A DNA stretch of 64,000 nucleotides from Tubiluchus corallicola. Taxonomy: Eukaryota; Priapulida; Priapulimorpha; Priapulimorphida; Tubiluchidae. Position numbers and translations under genes: made by a program. The notes under the pieces are model-generated. The model was not told the origin of the DNA, made no database searches, and worked only from the letters and a program-made list of their open reading frames with translations. Shown piece by piece: positions 28,451 through 41,808 of this stretch (positions are counted from its first letter, which is position 1; the number at the start of each line of letters is the position of its first letter). Where the stretch lies: positions 554,661 through 618,660 of the forward strand of contig JAQGDQ010000106.1 of assembly GCA_030141605.1 (NCBI GenBank). The letters are read 5' to 3'.

Positions 28451-28862
28451 CAAATAATAAAATAATTCTACAATAGTTAATATAGGAGCTATTAATTAAT
28501 TCAAAATTGTGGTACCAGTCTGCTACAGCCCGATAAATTGATATAAAAATATCTTATCTACCTTGATTGCAACTTACGAACAATTAAAGTTTTACACTAA
28601 CCAGAAATGCAATGTATTTCCTAGTATACTCATATTTAATTGCAAGATCAAGGGCTTGCCCTAAATAATATAAGGGTTATAATGCAGTTAATCCATGTAA
28701 AAAACAGTAGGCCTGTGATAAAAATCATAATTGCTACAATTATGTTTTACTGCTAGCATGGGGCCATCCACATATAAGGATATCAAATTTTTGGCCGATT
28801 TCGGGGACCTAACCATCCTTGCGTTATAAAGGTGTTATCATATGCCCCACCACCTACCTACC

Positions 28863-29268
28863 TAGGGTCACCATATTGTCTGAGTTTGAAAAAGAGGACC
28901 ACATGTCGAGCATTCGGCTTCCCAGTAAAACCGACCTGCGCGAAAACACGGGAACTTGGCCTTCATTTCATCTGTAAATGCACACTGTCGTTTCGGCATT
29001 GCTACTTTCTAATTAACTTTTACCAGTAGCTCAAAACTGCAAAACTATACAAATTTAAAGAAATTCACATAAAAACAAACAAAATGGCTCCTGGAAGCTG
29101 ATGTCATTTAAAGTTGTTAGCGAATACGCTGAGTATCGACATCGGTGTGAGTTGTGTGCCCCATAGTGATGTGCGCATCGCTTACTTCTGTTCAGTAAAT
29201 ATGTACACAAAGCTTTTACAAGGGTTGCATTTTGAGATGTTAGGAAACCCGGACGTATGGTAACCCTA
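28863..29268. mobile_element. Short terminal-inverted-repeat element (TAGGGTNACCATA ends)
   Basis: The left end TAGGGTCACCATA and right end TATGGTAACCCTA are inverted copies, bounding about 406 bp without transposase coding. The flanks on both sides are rich in ACCTACC, so an exact target duplication cannot be defined. Ends of this form, with an adjacent CGTCCGGGTTT, occur in hAT-like non-autonomous elements; assignment is tentative. Confidence 0.6.
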
Positions 29269-29322
29269 TACCTACCCCTTACATTGATAACGATATCACA
29301 CCGATGTAACTTTTTGGACATT

Positions 29323-29630
29323 TTATTCCTCTTCCTCCCAAGGGCAGGCAACAACATCACTTGCGTTAATCAACGGGAAACCATCAGTGGCTTCTACTGG
29401 CACATAAGCGGTGGAAGCCCAATTCACTGAACTCATTCTCACCGACCCATTTTGCAAATTCATTCTTCTCCTCATAGCTGATTACGAATAGCCATTCCTT
29501 GTTCCGCATCGCTGCTAGACGTACTGGACGAGTTGGGTGCTCGTTTAATTGCACCACAACTGGTGGCGTAATCTGCTTGGTTTGACTTTGACGACAATAC
29601 TTCATGTGTGCCTGGATTTTTAGGATGCAT
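29323..29630 (-). pseudogene. Possible broken or spliced coding fragment, unknown
   Basis: From an ATG at 29630 one frame stays open for 52 codons (MHPKNPGTHEVLSSK and a Ser-rich part) to TGA at 29474. A second frame is open across the same stretch to 29384. A third opens from about 29476, reading SVNWASTAYVPVEATDGFP and ending in an acidic EEEE before TAA at 29323. The third frame looks protein-like, and a possible acceptor (AATCAG) precedes it. Either a frameshifted pseudogene or an exon of an unidentified gene; chance is possible. Confidence 0.25.
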
Positions 29631-29639
29631 GGTAGACGT

Positions 29640-31264
29640 GTGAAAAATGTGTGATCTCTGATAACGATATCTTGACTAAATCACCTACCTACCTTGTGTT
29701 ATAATGGTGTTATCACGTCTCCTGCCACCTACCCTAAACTTGGTATCATTATATGCTAGAAAGCCCATATAAGCTCCTGACCTTCACCACTAGCAGAAGT
29801 TGGTTTAGCTTTAAGCCTATGATGATCATCATTGGTGGCCATCTGATTTCATTTAATAATAATTTATTTTGTAATCTAGCTAAATTGTAATAGTGACTTT
29901 TTATACAAATCATCCAACACAAGACAACTAGGTTCTAGAAATATCTATATTAAAAATATTAGCAATACTAATTAGCAAAAACAAAGATTACAGGGTTGAT
30001 CCCAAATCAGCTGACTGGATTGATAGTATGATCTGCAATCTATCTAGTGAGTCAAGGAAACAGGCATCATCACAGATGCGGCTGCAGTATTCAGTATATT
30101 GGACAATTGATTTGTGAAGATATACTATAGTATAGCATTAGAAGCATAATTTTGATCCCAATACTCACATCCAGCTTTTTCGTATAATTTTAATGACTCC
30201 TGTAAGATATTTCTTTCATCTAAAACAAGAACACACATCCAACAAAAACATAAAGTGTCAATCTGCATAACAAAAGATCAATCAAGAAGAGAGGAATTGC
30301 CTATGAGCATATACCACATAGGTAATGTAGTATTGAAATGGTGAGATAAATCAAACTTGTACATGTACGAGTATGCTAAAAGTGTTGCGGAACTTCCTCG
30401 AACTACCATGCCAGTATTTAACAATTATCACTATCGACATAAATAAATAACGCAATGCTTTAACAGCAATTTTATTATAAATAAACTACTTTCTACAGTA
30501 CACTGTAAAGCATGCAAAAATTTTGTTTAAAAATTCATAGTCTTTTTTGTTTGCTGCAGATGCTAAGCATAAAATGTAAATAGAAAAGCATACAATGTAA
30601 ATGCATTACAGCACTTGAAAGTTATAACTTTTGTTAGGCACTGCTACTATCCAAGTGAAAAAGTTGGTGCAGCAGAACAGAATAATGTGCAATCTATTCA
30701 TTATCATGTCTAATGTTTAATGAATGTCACCTGCCATACAAAAAAACCTAGTGCTAACAAGATTATATTTGTCATAATAATGACAAGGGAAGTTCGGCAA
30801 AAATAAACAGTTGCAAACAATCTAGTCGGAAATAATTTTTTGCAGTACAGTCAGTGCTAGACAAACCACTGCCATGCTTTGTATCAACAGTACAGCCAAT
30901 ACTCTGATGAATTCATATTATTAACAGTGAAATACTAAGCATCGTTTTCAGACCAGGATGCAAGGTCAAATCAACAACCTCTCTAACAGAAAGACAGCAT
31001 GTTACTGCATAACTAATTCTGCAGTTTATTCAAAAGGTCACATCAGTAAGACTTTTCTTATCAGTATACTGTTCTTTCCAAATAGTTAAATTCTGAGACA
31101 TCCAAACAAAAAATAGTGTGCAATGGTGAGTACGAATAATCTTGTAACAAATGTGTCACTATAAGATGGTAGCTCCCATTCTGGTGAATGTTAAGAAAAC
31201 GAAATGAAGGACACAAATGACTGCCCCTCAAAACAATAGCAATTCTGTTATTACCAGAAATACA
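29640..31264. other. Intergenic, kinesin 3' flank
   Basis: AT-rich DNA without recognisable genes. A TTTATT at about 31024 (AATAAA on the minus strand) could be the kinesin polyadenylation signal, about 240 bp past its stop codon. A short imperfect direct repeat (GGTGTTATCA followed by CCACCTACC) is shared between 28815-28860 and 29705-29745. Confidence 0.5.
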
Positions 31265-32812
31265 CTAATGCTTCATTCTATTGAACCTTGGTACAGACAT
31301 TTGTCTTCTTAAAGTCTTTGGCGACAGCAGATGTGCAATATTACGAGAAACCGGTGTTGTCTTCTGTTGAAGTGTCCTGAGTGGGGAGGAGTCGGCCACT
31401 AACACCAGCTAAAGTAAGAAAGACCAGTTAATTATTTCCAATCCCATCCAATTAAATATGACCACTTTAAAACAATAAACCTAGAATAAACTGCAGTACC
31501 TGTCATCTGTGAAACAAACGTTTGAAACAGAAAGATCATTAGTTGCCAAAATATCATATCAGGACATAATCATCTCCAAACACATGTCGAATAGGCAGCT
31601 ATACGAACTGAAAGTCCATGATTCAGTATAGTTTCTCTAGAGTTACAAACTCATATGGCTCAACCACTATTTCAAACTGGCACTGCTAACTAACTAATCA
31701 AACCTAAGTTAACATTTGCAGTGTACTATCAGATAACTTGTCTCAGTGTACATCTAATTATAAGTAAAACTGGCTGCACATACAACTGGTGGAAAATACT
31801 ACATGGCAATTAACCAAACAATCTTGCAGTGTATTTATACTGACAAACATTACTTCATAAAATGTGCTAGTTTATGCAGAGCTATTATTTGAAAAAAGGG
31901 AATTATATTCCTAACAATGATAGTAAAATCTTCAGAAATACTTACTGGGGAGTTCTCTTTAAACTCATCTGCACCTTTAACTGGAACTGCTTGTCCCAAC
32001 TCCACCCCATTTACTCGTTTAGCAAATCCCAAACTGCACATTGTCTCATTCACATGGTAATTAGCAGGTGCAACTTGAACCAACATCATCACTTTACTAC
32101 TGCCACCTAAACGAATATTCAACAAAATACCAGATGTGAATAAAAGTCTTGCGATTTATAACTGTTAATAACAGATTTGATATTCAATAAAAGCAGTTAT
32201 AATATACCAGGGTTTATGCTATCAAACAGTATTTTTGTGGTCATACAGTTGAACTTGCAGAATTTGTATTTCTTGATGCACTGTAATGCTATTCTAGTAG
32301 GATGCATTGTAACCCTGCACATAGTTTTAATGTGTCTTAAGTACCTGTATCAAATACAAAATACTTTATAACAATGATGATATATCTAACACAATAATTA
32401 TAAAACAAATGGCTAATTACAATATGGTGATAAATTAAGGCTGATGGTCTTCCTGTTCACCACTACAAAATGTGCTGGCCTTCATAAAAATAGAGTTCTG
32501 GTTTCAAGTGTTGGCTTAAATATAACATTGAACTAAATTACACATAAATTTCTTACACAAGCAGCAGTTAGTTGGCTTCAGCTTGGAGGGCAGAACTGAA
32601 CGTACTACATTCATTCTACCTTAAATTGATTGCAGAGGTGCCTTTTTTGCAATGCTTGACTCTACCATCGTCATTGTCAATGTCCTCCTCTTCCTCAACA
32701 TCATCATCATCATCATCACCACCACCACAACCACCACCACCAACAACAACAACACCACCACCACCACGAACAACAACAACAACAACACCACCACAACCAC
32801 CACCACCACCAA

Positions 32813-32883
<71 letters not shown>

Positions 32884-35800
32884 CCATCATCACCATCTAC
32901 ATTACCATCAACAGATGCACAAAACCAACTAAGTATACTATCAAATTTTTCATTGACCTTTTTAAAATCCAGTACCTAAACTGTCTTGTAGCAAATAGGT
33001 GAGTTTGGAATTTCTGTATGGCACGTGAGCTTGCTTTGTTTTGAGAGCTTGTATAACATCACCAAGAGCAGAAAGAGACTTGTTGATGTTCTGTGCCTCT
33101 TTTAGTCTTTCACCTCCAGAGCCGCTCTTGCTCAGTCTTTCAGAACCAGCCAAATCTATGAGGTTCAATTTTCCTGAAAGCATTAAAATTTCAGTAATTT
33201 GCATCTTAACAAAATAATTAATAAAACAACTGTCCTTCACAGAGATTAATGAGTATTATTAAGTGACTAGTCACAAAACTTTTGTTTTTACTGTGTGGTA
33301 GTGCCATCCATGTGGTAAATAAACCTCAATAAGTACCCTGAAAAGTTACAAAGTAGTCAGTTATAGCTAATAAATGAAAGCTATTGTGCTGCTATGCAAC
33401 ACACATGCAAAATGTCATGTATTTACACTTCGACCTCGTAAAAATCACACTAAAGGCAATTTTTCTCAATGCATAACTAATATTAGAATCAGATGAATTT
33501 CAAAGGGTCACTTTTTAGCAAAAATGAATAACAAGACCCACCTGAACTAAATACACCAGTGGTTGTGTTCACGCCTGATACCTTGATACAGAGTAGGGCA
33601 TGTGAACGTGAGGATCTTTCATTCATATTCGTCGCTGCCGTGGCTCTATTACAGCGCGCAATGTTGAATACCTGATAAACAAAATATGTGGTAAAAAGTG
33701 ATTATATGGAAAGAAAATTCCTACAAATGTCCTAGTAAGTTAATTGTGAAATATATTTATAATTATGCTTGTAGGTACACACTGCATGTCTACCACACAT
33801 TATTTACATAAAATTTCGTGCGCTTTTTAACAATGTACTTATTGCTGGGTTTGGCTTCCATAAACTGATGTCACTGCAATTAGTTCTATTTATGTAATAA
33901 TGATTGTGATTCAGTGGCTTCCTGGCTTCCAAACATTAAGAGCTTTTGAATATCTCCATCAGAATGTGACATTAAATGTCTTCATTTGGCAGAATTACTT
34001 GTGAATCAATTAACTAGTTTACAAACATGCTTAATATTTGGAATATTTTAACTATTATTTTTATTTTAATCAAATCTTAAGATAATTCTTGCGGTTAAAA
34101 GCAGTGATGTCTTAAAAATCACTTCAGAATGGTCTTCAACTACCATTATAACGATCTTTTTAGAGCATTAACATTTGAAGAAGCCTTTGAGCATTGAAAT
34201 ATACGGGTGAATTTATTTCTTCACAAAACATTTTTTTTATTTTTCTAGTAGTACTTCATTATTTTATCAATTTGTCTACGCAACTTATTTCGACTGAGAG
34301 GCAACACTGCCAAATTTTATCAATTCACCTATGCAACTTTTTGCTACTGTGTGGCAACACTGATAAATTTTACAAAATGTTACTAGCTATGCCACTGCAG
34401 CAGTAAGATTATACAACAACTATTTATTTATGAATATGCTATTGTCAAAAAAACAATAGCGAGGCTGAAGAAACTATAACACGATTTTTGATTCAACAAA
34501 TTAGGGTTAACAAATAATATCTGGGTATATTATAAACTTTCTACTGATCAGAGAGTGGAAAGTTAAAACATTTCTTAATAATTGTATTAACCACGTTAAC
34601 ATCATCAGATGAGTAAACGTTCTTCCACGTCAGTCCTGGCACATGGAGGCTACCATCTGGCAACATCTTTACATCCAATTTGTCTCCATCTCCCAACAGG
34701 TCTCTACAACGAATAAACAGTTACATAGATTCAGAAAAAAGTATTCCCAAAAAATGCAAAGCATTTTCAGTCTACCACATAAGTTATCATAATTTCAGAC
34801 TCAGTTTAGCAGAGCACAGTTGTCTAACCAGTAATGAATCAGTTTTTATTGTACTCTGGACAATGCTTGTCTATAGTCAGGGATGTGTTTCCATTATACA
34901 TAGCTGATTTTGAGAACTCTCTAAATAAAAACGACTGCAAGGGGGACAAATATTAAATTTTGCAAGTTATTCTTGAGGACATCATAACTTTCTTTTGGTT
35001 CAATCAGCTCCTATGTTGTTGCACTTAAGAACCTGCCTGTCTTGTTAACATTGTCCATTTGCCCAAAACACAACTGTAAACACAATTTATGCAAATAAAA
35101 TTATTTTTTACATTCTAAAGATAACAAAAATATGCAGGCACTAAATTTTGGAAAAAAGATGGGCTGTAATGACCAAGTTGTGTGAAAACAGAGTGAAGAG
35201 TATCTTTTTGAACAAAAGAAATGCAAATAGCTCAACTTCACTGATGCAAAATATCCATTAATTACTTAAATTTTTTGGTTGACCACTACATACAAAAATG
35301 GTTAATGACCTGATTTTCTCATTGTAAATTTCCATGGCACTCAGTGAGATGCGATATTTCCATGAATCTTGCATCCTGTCAGCAATCTCAGTAAAAAGTT
35401 TATCAAGCGCTCTCTGATTCACTCCAGGATTCTCTTCCGAGCCCTATGTAGATGAAAGGTTACAGTAAAAAGTATGCACAGTAATAAAATCTTGTTAGAT
35501 ACTTGTTAATTATTGAAACGAGTTGTTAGATAAATTGCTGCACAAAAGCATCACAGCATTACATATTCTTCCTAACCAATTAATATTCGGTCACCTCCAT
35601 CGTATAAGTCTTGCCTGCTCCTGTCTGCCCATAAGCAAATATGCAAATGTTAAAACCGTCCAAACAGTTCAGAATCAAAGGTTCCAGTTCATGAAACACC
35701 TGTAATCACAAAAACTCGATGAACACCAATTTCGCAATTTTCGCAAACATAAGAATTTCAATATTTGGCTTCAAAAATAGAAGTACCAAAATGAAAGGGT

Positions 35801-38800
35801 GTAAAAAGGATGATATGTATGAATTTGCTCTCAGTGAAGCAGCATTTCATTGAGCCTTAGACCAACAAAATTTCATCAAATTTTATGTCTTCGTTTTTAC
35901 CTCAGCTTGTGTACTGTCAGGTCCAAATGCCCGATCCAGCTCAAAAGAGGACTCTCTACCTTTGTGAAACACTCTGACAATGGATTCATCGTCACCATCT
36001 ATATCAACAACTTGCTTTATGTCATCAACGTACATATCCTCGTCAATAACTGGCCGAATGCGTGCAAACACACGAATGTTACCTTATAAAGAGAACAGAT
36101 TTTTAAGTGATGGTTTTACCTACAAGCAGGTTTAAGCATCCAAACTTGAATACTACCAATAGGTTTGAAACCATATGCAACTGATTATAGTTGCCATAAT
36201 GAAGTTAGTAACTAAAGAATTATCGATTTTATCTGTCTGTCTGCCCGTCCCCTTTTTCTCGGCCATGGAGTATTGCTCCTACAAAGTGGGCAAGTACAGA
36301 ATTGCCGTTTTCATATTGCCTGTTCGTCTGTCGTCACTTTTTCTCGGAACCTATAAATTTTGGAGTCAACTGGTGAAGCCAGTTTTTGAATTTTCTACGA
36401 TTTTTTGAACTTTCAGGTATAAGAAAGTTCTGTAGCTAATATGCCCACTAGTCAGGTGTACGCGATTTACAAACACCAGTGACAGCCAACTGACTTACTA
36501 TTCATTAACAGTGATAACAACATTCATTAACATATGTTATTCAGAAAACACACTTTTTACGGTAGTCTCCATGTACGTTATTTAATTTAAGCCTGCAGGT
36601 ACGACCGTAACCTGTGACATTTAACAGCCTTCAAGTGCATGTATGTTTGCCTCTGAATTTAGACTTTTATTTAAAGTTCTAAACCCATGCACATTGTAAC
36701 GCCGACATATTTAAAGTTTTCATTAAAAATTAACCTTTCAGTTCTGTCTGAATCGAATTCTACACTCAGTTAACTGCATGCTCCTTTTTTTGTTTTTTTA
36801 ATGAATTTATGACATTATGCAGATGCAAAAATATTAATTTTTTCACTTTTGATACCATATAACTTAGTTTTTGTACATTGCTATGCAGGTATAACAGCAT
36901 ATTTCAACTGAAACAACCTGCATTATAAAGAATTTTAAAATCAATGTTTGCTGAACATAAATTCCAAAACAGCAGCATTACAAATTATATAATTCATTAG
37001 TTAACTTTTAACTTTAAATTATGATTCCTAAATATATGCCAAACTGTTAAATTAGAGTGTAGAAAAGGTGAAAAAATCTTTATTAGCTTCCTCATGCCTT
37101 GCATGCCATGTTGCCCTTACACACATTGCATACCCCATTGCACCTATTTGTGAAAGGTGATACTCAGGCAATCCTACCAAAATCATTAAACTCACTTTAC
37201 TCGTGGCATTTTTATTATGTACACTGTTGCCACTCCAGCAACACAATATGTTGCCAATCAACCATTGACACAACTTGATAGCTTGACAGTGATTAACAGA
37301 TTCCAGTGTCATAGCGACACTATGACAGTATTGGCTGATCAGCACCGTAGCCTTTGTTTTTATGCAAAAGCAACTATAGAATGCACAGCTATGGAAGGAA
37401 AAGAGAAAGGACAAATTGGTGAGGTATGATATATTATTTTCACTTTCTTTAACCATTAAAATAAATATAATAAATTTAAATCAAAGAATGAACGAATTTA
37501 TATTGTAACTTGTAATACAAACTTAGGAATCTAATAAACATTTAAAACTTTATTGAATTCTATGCACTATGAATTCTATCCCAAGGCATATGTCTAAAGA
37601 AGCTTGCTCCTGCAAACTTTGTGTATATCTGGCTTTTTACAAAATGTGATGTACTCTACTCAATGTCATTGTTGGAAAACTAGGTATAAGGTTTTAATTT
37701 GATTTTTTTTAAATGTTCAGATGTATCGCAGGCAAATAGAGCATACAAGCTCACACATGGAAAAATTAAGCAGAAGAATGCAGCATGCAAATGGATAGAC
37801 TAAACAGCACATGCAGATTGGATAGACTGAACAGCATTTAACAACAAAGGATATTGTGTTCCAAAATACTCAACAATAAAATTCCCTCTTTTGCTGATTA
37901 AAAGCTGGGCAAAATCTGTGTCAAGTAAAACTGAAAAACTTACAAGAATTTTTTTTATGAGAAAATGGAAGTGAACACACTAGAGAAAAAAGTGAGTGAT
38001 TCTGATCAAGGATCAATATCAGAGTCAATGAAAGAGAAAGCTGGCACAGAAGGAAAACAAATGTCAGCACTAAAGAGAGAAGCAGAAGACTTCAATACGA
38101 ATCACTCAACCGAAGAGATGAAAGAAAGGAAAACTGAGCTAGAGGAAGAATCAACAAAGGAAGGAAAAAATGTCAATTCAACACCAGTGTTACAACTGAA
38201 AAAAGAAGTAAAGGAGGATGACACGAGATCATTATCAGAGCTTCTAGCAGAAGAAGAACACAAAGAAAGGCTTTATGAAGATTTCGATGACGATCGGTCT
38301 TGGATTGACGAGGACTATCAGGAAATGGAACGTAGTGACAGCAAACAAAGCAACGTATCACAATATGTTCAAAAGACATCAGGTCACATTGGTGAACATA
38401 TTGCAGTCGTCTTTGGGCTGATGTTAGGAATTAATTTAACATCTATTGGATGCTTTCTGTACATAATACCAGAGAAAAAACCACTATTAACCATAGCTAG
38501 TCCAGTATTGTTGTCAATTGGGATAATGTTCATCATAGCAACTGTGGTAGCCATGTTCACCGTATGTAAACGAACAAAACCGCCAGATGAAGTAAATAAA
38601 CTCATGACAGGTCAAATAAGTGTGCTTACCGTTGTACACATACCAAAAGAAATAAAGAAGAAAAAGAAGAAACCAAAGAAAAAGAAGAAGGAAATGCCAT
38701 ACACCACATACGATGAAACAGAATTGTCCACTCCAAGGTCAAAATCTGCAAGTTCACCAGTAAGACAACTTCAAAACGAGGAAGGAAGTGACAAAAGGTC

Positions 38801-41661
38801 TTCAATAAAATCGGCAAACAATGAATACAATCAATACGGAAAAAGAATGAAGACACCATCAATAATGAATGAGACAAACCTGAGTATTCCCCCATCTACC
38901 ATTTCTGGACGTGTATCACTAAATGAGATTGAAACAGAATTTTCAGAAGTATAATGTTATCAATAGTTTGGCAATACCTGTAATTATGTAGTGCAATAGA
39001 AAAAAAAGCTGTAGAAATGAAAAGCCAGTTGTCTTAAAAGGGTTTGAAATTTTTGAAAATGAGAAATAAGTCATGCAAGTACAATTGGTCAGCAAAAAGA
39101 TGAGGCAGTTTAAGTCAGAATCTATCACATTAAAGGAAAAATCAACCCACAAAACAAAATCCGTTGTATTTTAATATTTACTTCAAAATAACGAAATTAA
39201 CCACACAAAATACACATACAAAATACTATGCTTAATAATACAAAGGAAATTTAATTTGTTTGAATCTGCCATCAATCAAACCTGGCAGCAAGAATATTTG
39301 AAAAAAAATGGTGTAAGCTGGTGGACAGCATGAAAGCATGCGTAACAAAACTTCTGCAGTTCACTCAGAAACGGCACTATTCTAGCTGACTACATCTTTG
39401 TGTTTAATTGGGTTTACGTAACAATTAGTCAGGGGATCAATTAGCAATAACTTTAAAGTGCGTATATAGCCTTAATCCACGGGATTACACCTGAAAACGT
39501 GTAAGTACTATTACAATATACTTATAGATAAGCACGGAATTCTGCGAGGCTGCAAGCATATGGAAAGTGCCGGGCGGTTTACTTAGCCTATAGAGCTCAG
39601 TTTTAGCTTGTTAAAATAATTATTCTGTTACTTTGTTGGCATTAACTAGCTGAGCTAGAGATTATTATATTATGGTCGGTAACTTGTTTTCATTATACAG
39701 TGGGCAACAGGATTTATCAAAAAGCAAAAAATAATGTTAATAACTTCTTGTTTATCATTTTGGTTTGTTTGTAGTTGATAATACAGTAAATGTAGCTGCA
39801 AAAAAACTTGCTCGGCACATGCCAGAAGAAGTGTTTATAAAAACAGGTCAACAGATGACATCATTTTTTGTTCAAAATGAGAGTGCCCAATTTAGAAATG
39901 ATGTGACTTTAAATTGATTTTACTACTCACACGAGGCACTTATCCCAATTTTATTGCCGAAACTTCCTAACATTTTTTCAGACACTAAAATAAGCTCAGC
40001 TTCCTCAGAAACTTGGCTTTTCCTTTAATAAATGCTAGAGCGGACATAGACAAAGAAAAACTTACTATTTTAACATTTTGCGCAAAACAGCAGTATCTTT
40101 CTTCTTATTCCTCTTTTACTTTACTAATTGCTTTTTGCTGTCCAATGTAAAGTTTTATTACATAAACTTGTAAGCTCATTACCTGTGACAAGTGATGCCA
40201 ACAGGAAATAAGAAAGTGAAGAAAAATAAATTGTGGAATTTGCTATCGGAAACGAATTGTTGAAAAAGATCACACAAAAATGTACATAAGTAACCAACAA
40301 AAAATAAGAGTAAATGTAGCTCAATTACCTCTTATTTCAACAAGTTGATTATGGTATTTTTTCCTTAAGCCCATCTCTTTTTTGTATTTTCTGACTAGTT
40401 CTTTGTTATGTTGTTCAGCTGCTGCAATGGTTGTCATTATCTGCAATTTCACAGAAACGTTAGGTCAAAGACTATTCTCACTCAGCATGAATCTTTTAAT
40501 ACAAAATGTTAGAAATAAACATACATACACACTACACTTCCTCTTAGGCCCGAGTCACACTGAGAATGGCGTAAGGAGCAAACCATAACCCACTAGCCGT
40601 AAACCGTAAGGCATTATACGCAATCTGCAGTCTGCTCCTTGCTTTATGTAAATACTAAGGCATTTTATCATGTGTTTTTTGGCGGATGCAATCACGCGTA
40701 ATTAGTAATTGCTTGTCGTAATTTATGTTGAGATAAATACAGCCTAATTACATCAGTAGTTTTTAAGAGAATTAACTGTCGCTATATATAGTTAAACAAA
40801 ATAATTTAAAACAGTTTTAAAAACAGCATGTTAAGCAAAATACTTTTTATATATAGATAATTTCTATATACTAGTACATAGTGTATTAGTATACTATCCA
40901 CACATCCATAGATAACTGTGATTATTTATTGTACTAAGCCAGGAAGCACACTAAAATTTATTGCTACAATGCATCTTAATGTGGCAATGCAACTATAATG
41001 CGGATTATTGCTAAGGCTTACTGTAGGCATCCCGAGGTAAGCAGTAGATGGTAAATGGACTGCTGATTAGTGTGCAAATAAGTTTAATTGTCACTGTGCA
41101 TAACAAGTAATATATGGTGCAAGCGATACCTCAGTCTTATATTATTCGCATTATAAAGACAAGTAATATACAGGTAATATAAAGACAAGAAATATACAAG
41201 GCACTGTATTCTCAAGGAATATGCTAGTATATAATAAAGGCTCTGCCACTGCCTATGACTCTACATTGATTAAATAAGTGTTTTAAAAGACAAATGTTGT
41301 ACGTTGTTATTTTTTAGGTTATACTAAATGCTGAGTGTTGATTGCATTACAAATAGATGCTCGAGAACAAAAAAAATCATATGTAAAATATCAAACAAAA
41401 TAAAATGCAAAATTGGTAGCACATGTAATACGCTTTCCTGAACAAATTACATACCATTTGCTGAGTTTTTTGAAAAAACATGGAACAATTCCCACGAAGA
41501 CTATTCAAGTCAGCTTTCAACATTGACAGTGTACTTAAGAGCTGCACTGCCTGCGATTTTTCTACCACAGACACTCCACTCCGTCTATTATGATCAGCAA
41601 GTTCTTCTGACAGCAGAAGGTTCTGCTGAGACTGAATAAGCTCTTGTTCTCGCTGCTTAAT
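31265..41661 (-). CDS. KIFC3: KIFC3-like kinesin-14 (C-terminal motor), ten exons
   Basis: This is a minus-end-directed microtubule motor of the kinesin-14 family. Exons: 41661-41455, 40440-40329, 36082-35901, 35699-35595, 35443-35310, 34703-34592, 33671-33542, 33173-32976, 32106-31946 and 31408-31265, with phase-consistent GT-AG joins, giving 494 residues to TAG. The first two exons are coiled-coil stalk and the kinesin-14 neck ([20 protein letters not shown]). The motor has the P-loop [11 protein letters not shown], switch I NERSSRSH, switch II DLAGSE and the ALGDVIQAL and [13 protein letters not shown] helices; [10 protein letters not shown] favours KIFC3. The stop follows a short basic tail. 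The N-terminus is probably incomplete: the first exon starts after a possible acceptor, though an in-frame ATG (MLFSFK) lies six codons upstream. The 4.2-kb intron between exons 2 and 3 hosts another gene. Confidence 0.92.
32697..32899. repeat. Compound trinucleotide microsatellite (ATC/ACC/AAC)n
   Basis: Blocks of CAT, ACC and AAC triplets alternate, then about 20 TCA triplets run without a break. It lies in the 869-bp kinesin intron, ending about 76 bp downstream of the donor of the switch II exon. All predicted proteins through it are shadows. Confidence 0.97.
37965..38954 (+). CDS. Two-transmembrane protein, intronless, nested in kinesin intron
   Basis: A 329-codon plus-strand frame lies within the kinesin intron (36083-40328) and runs opposite to the host gene. 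Residues 1-140 are charged (Lys/Glu/Asp/Ser rich, with an acidic [15 protein letters not shown] stretch). Two hydrophobic segments follow, about 145-168 ([20 protein letters not shown]) and 174-201 ([20 protein letters not shown]), separated by a short PEKKP turn, so both ends should face the same side. A lysine block (about 229-242) follows, then a Ser/Thr-rich tail. I do not recognise a family; the hairpin layout suggests an integral membrane protein with two long cytoplasmic tails. Frame length and composition in AT-rich DNA argue for a real gene. No repeats flank it, so it is not obviously a transposon. Confidence 0.75.
   Translation: MEVNTLEKKVSDSDQGSISESMKEKAGTEGKQMSALKREAEDFNTNHSTEEMKERKTELEEESTKEGKNVNSTPVLQLKKEVKEDDTRSLSELLAEEEHKERLYEDFDDDRSWIDEDYQEMERSDSKQSNVSQYVQKTSGHIGEHIAVVFGLMLGINLTSIGCFLYIIPEKKPLLTIASPVLLSIGIMFIIATVVAMFTVCKRTKPPDEVNKLMTGQISVLTVVHIPKEIKKKKKKPKKKKKEMPYTTYDETELSTPRSKSASSPVRQLQNEEGSDKRSSIKSANNEYNQYGKRMKTPSIMNETNLSIPPSTISGRVSLNEIETEFSEV
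39775..39917 (+). CDS. Exon-like open fragment, unidentified
   Basis: After a possible acceptor (TTGTTTGTAG) an open frame of 47 codons with protein-like composition reads [20 protein letters not shown] and continues to a TGA. It has no start codon of its own. It lies about 800 bp downstream of the two-transmembrane gene on the same strand, in the same kinesin intron. It may be a 3' exon, a remnant of another gene, or chance. Confidence 0.3.
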
Positions 41662-41808
41662 CTTAAAGGAAAACAGCATTCTTAGCCTCAATGATCTTTT
41701 ATAATAATGCAATGATCAGTAATTTAAGAGTTTCAATTCTAAATTCATCAAGAATCCTACAAAACCCAACTTTTGTCAACTTTTAATAGAATAATCGTAA
41801 ACATGTTA

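Noticed and set aside
32572-33002. Open frames of 91-135 codons across the triplet repeat
   Set aside because: They are poly-Ser/Pro/Thr, poly-Ile/Asn and poly-Met translations of a microsatellite lying in a kinesin intron.
40549-40620. GGCCCGAGTCACACTGAG resembling the end of a hAT-type element
   Set aside because: No inverted partner end was found within the following 2 kb, so the element cannot be delimited.
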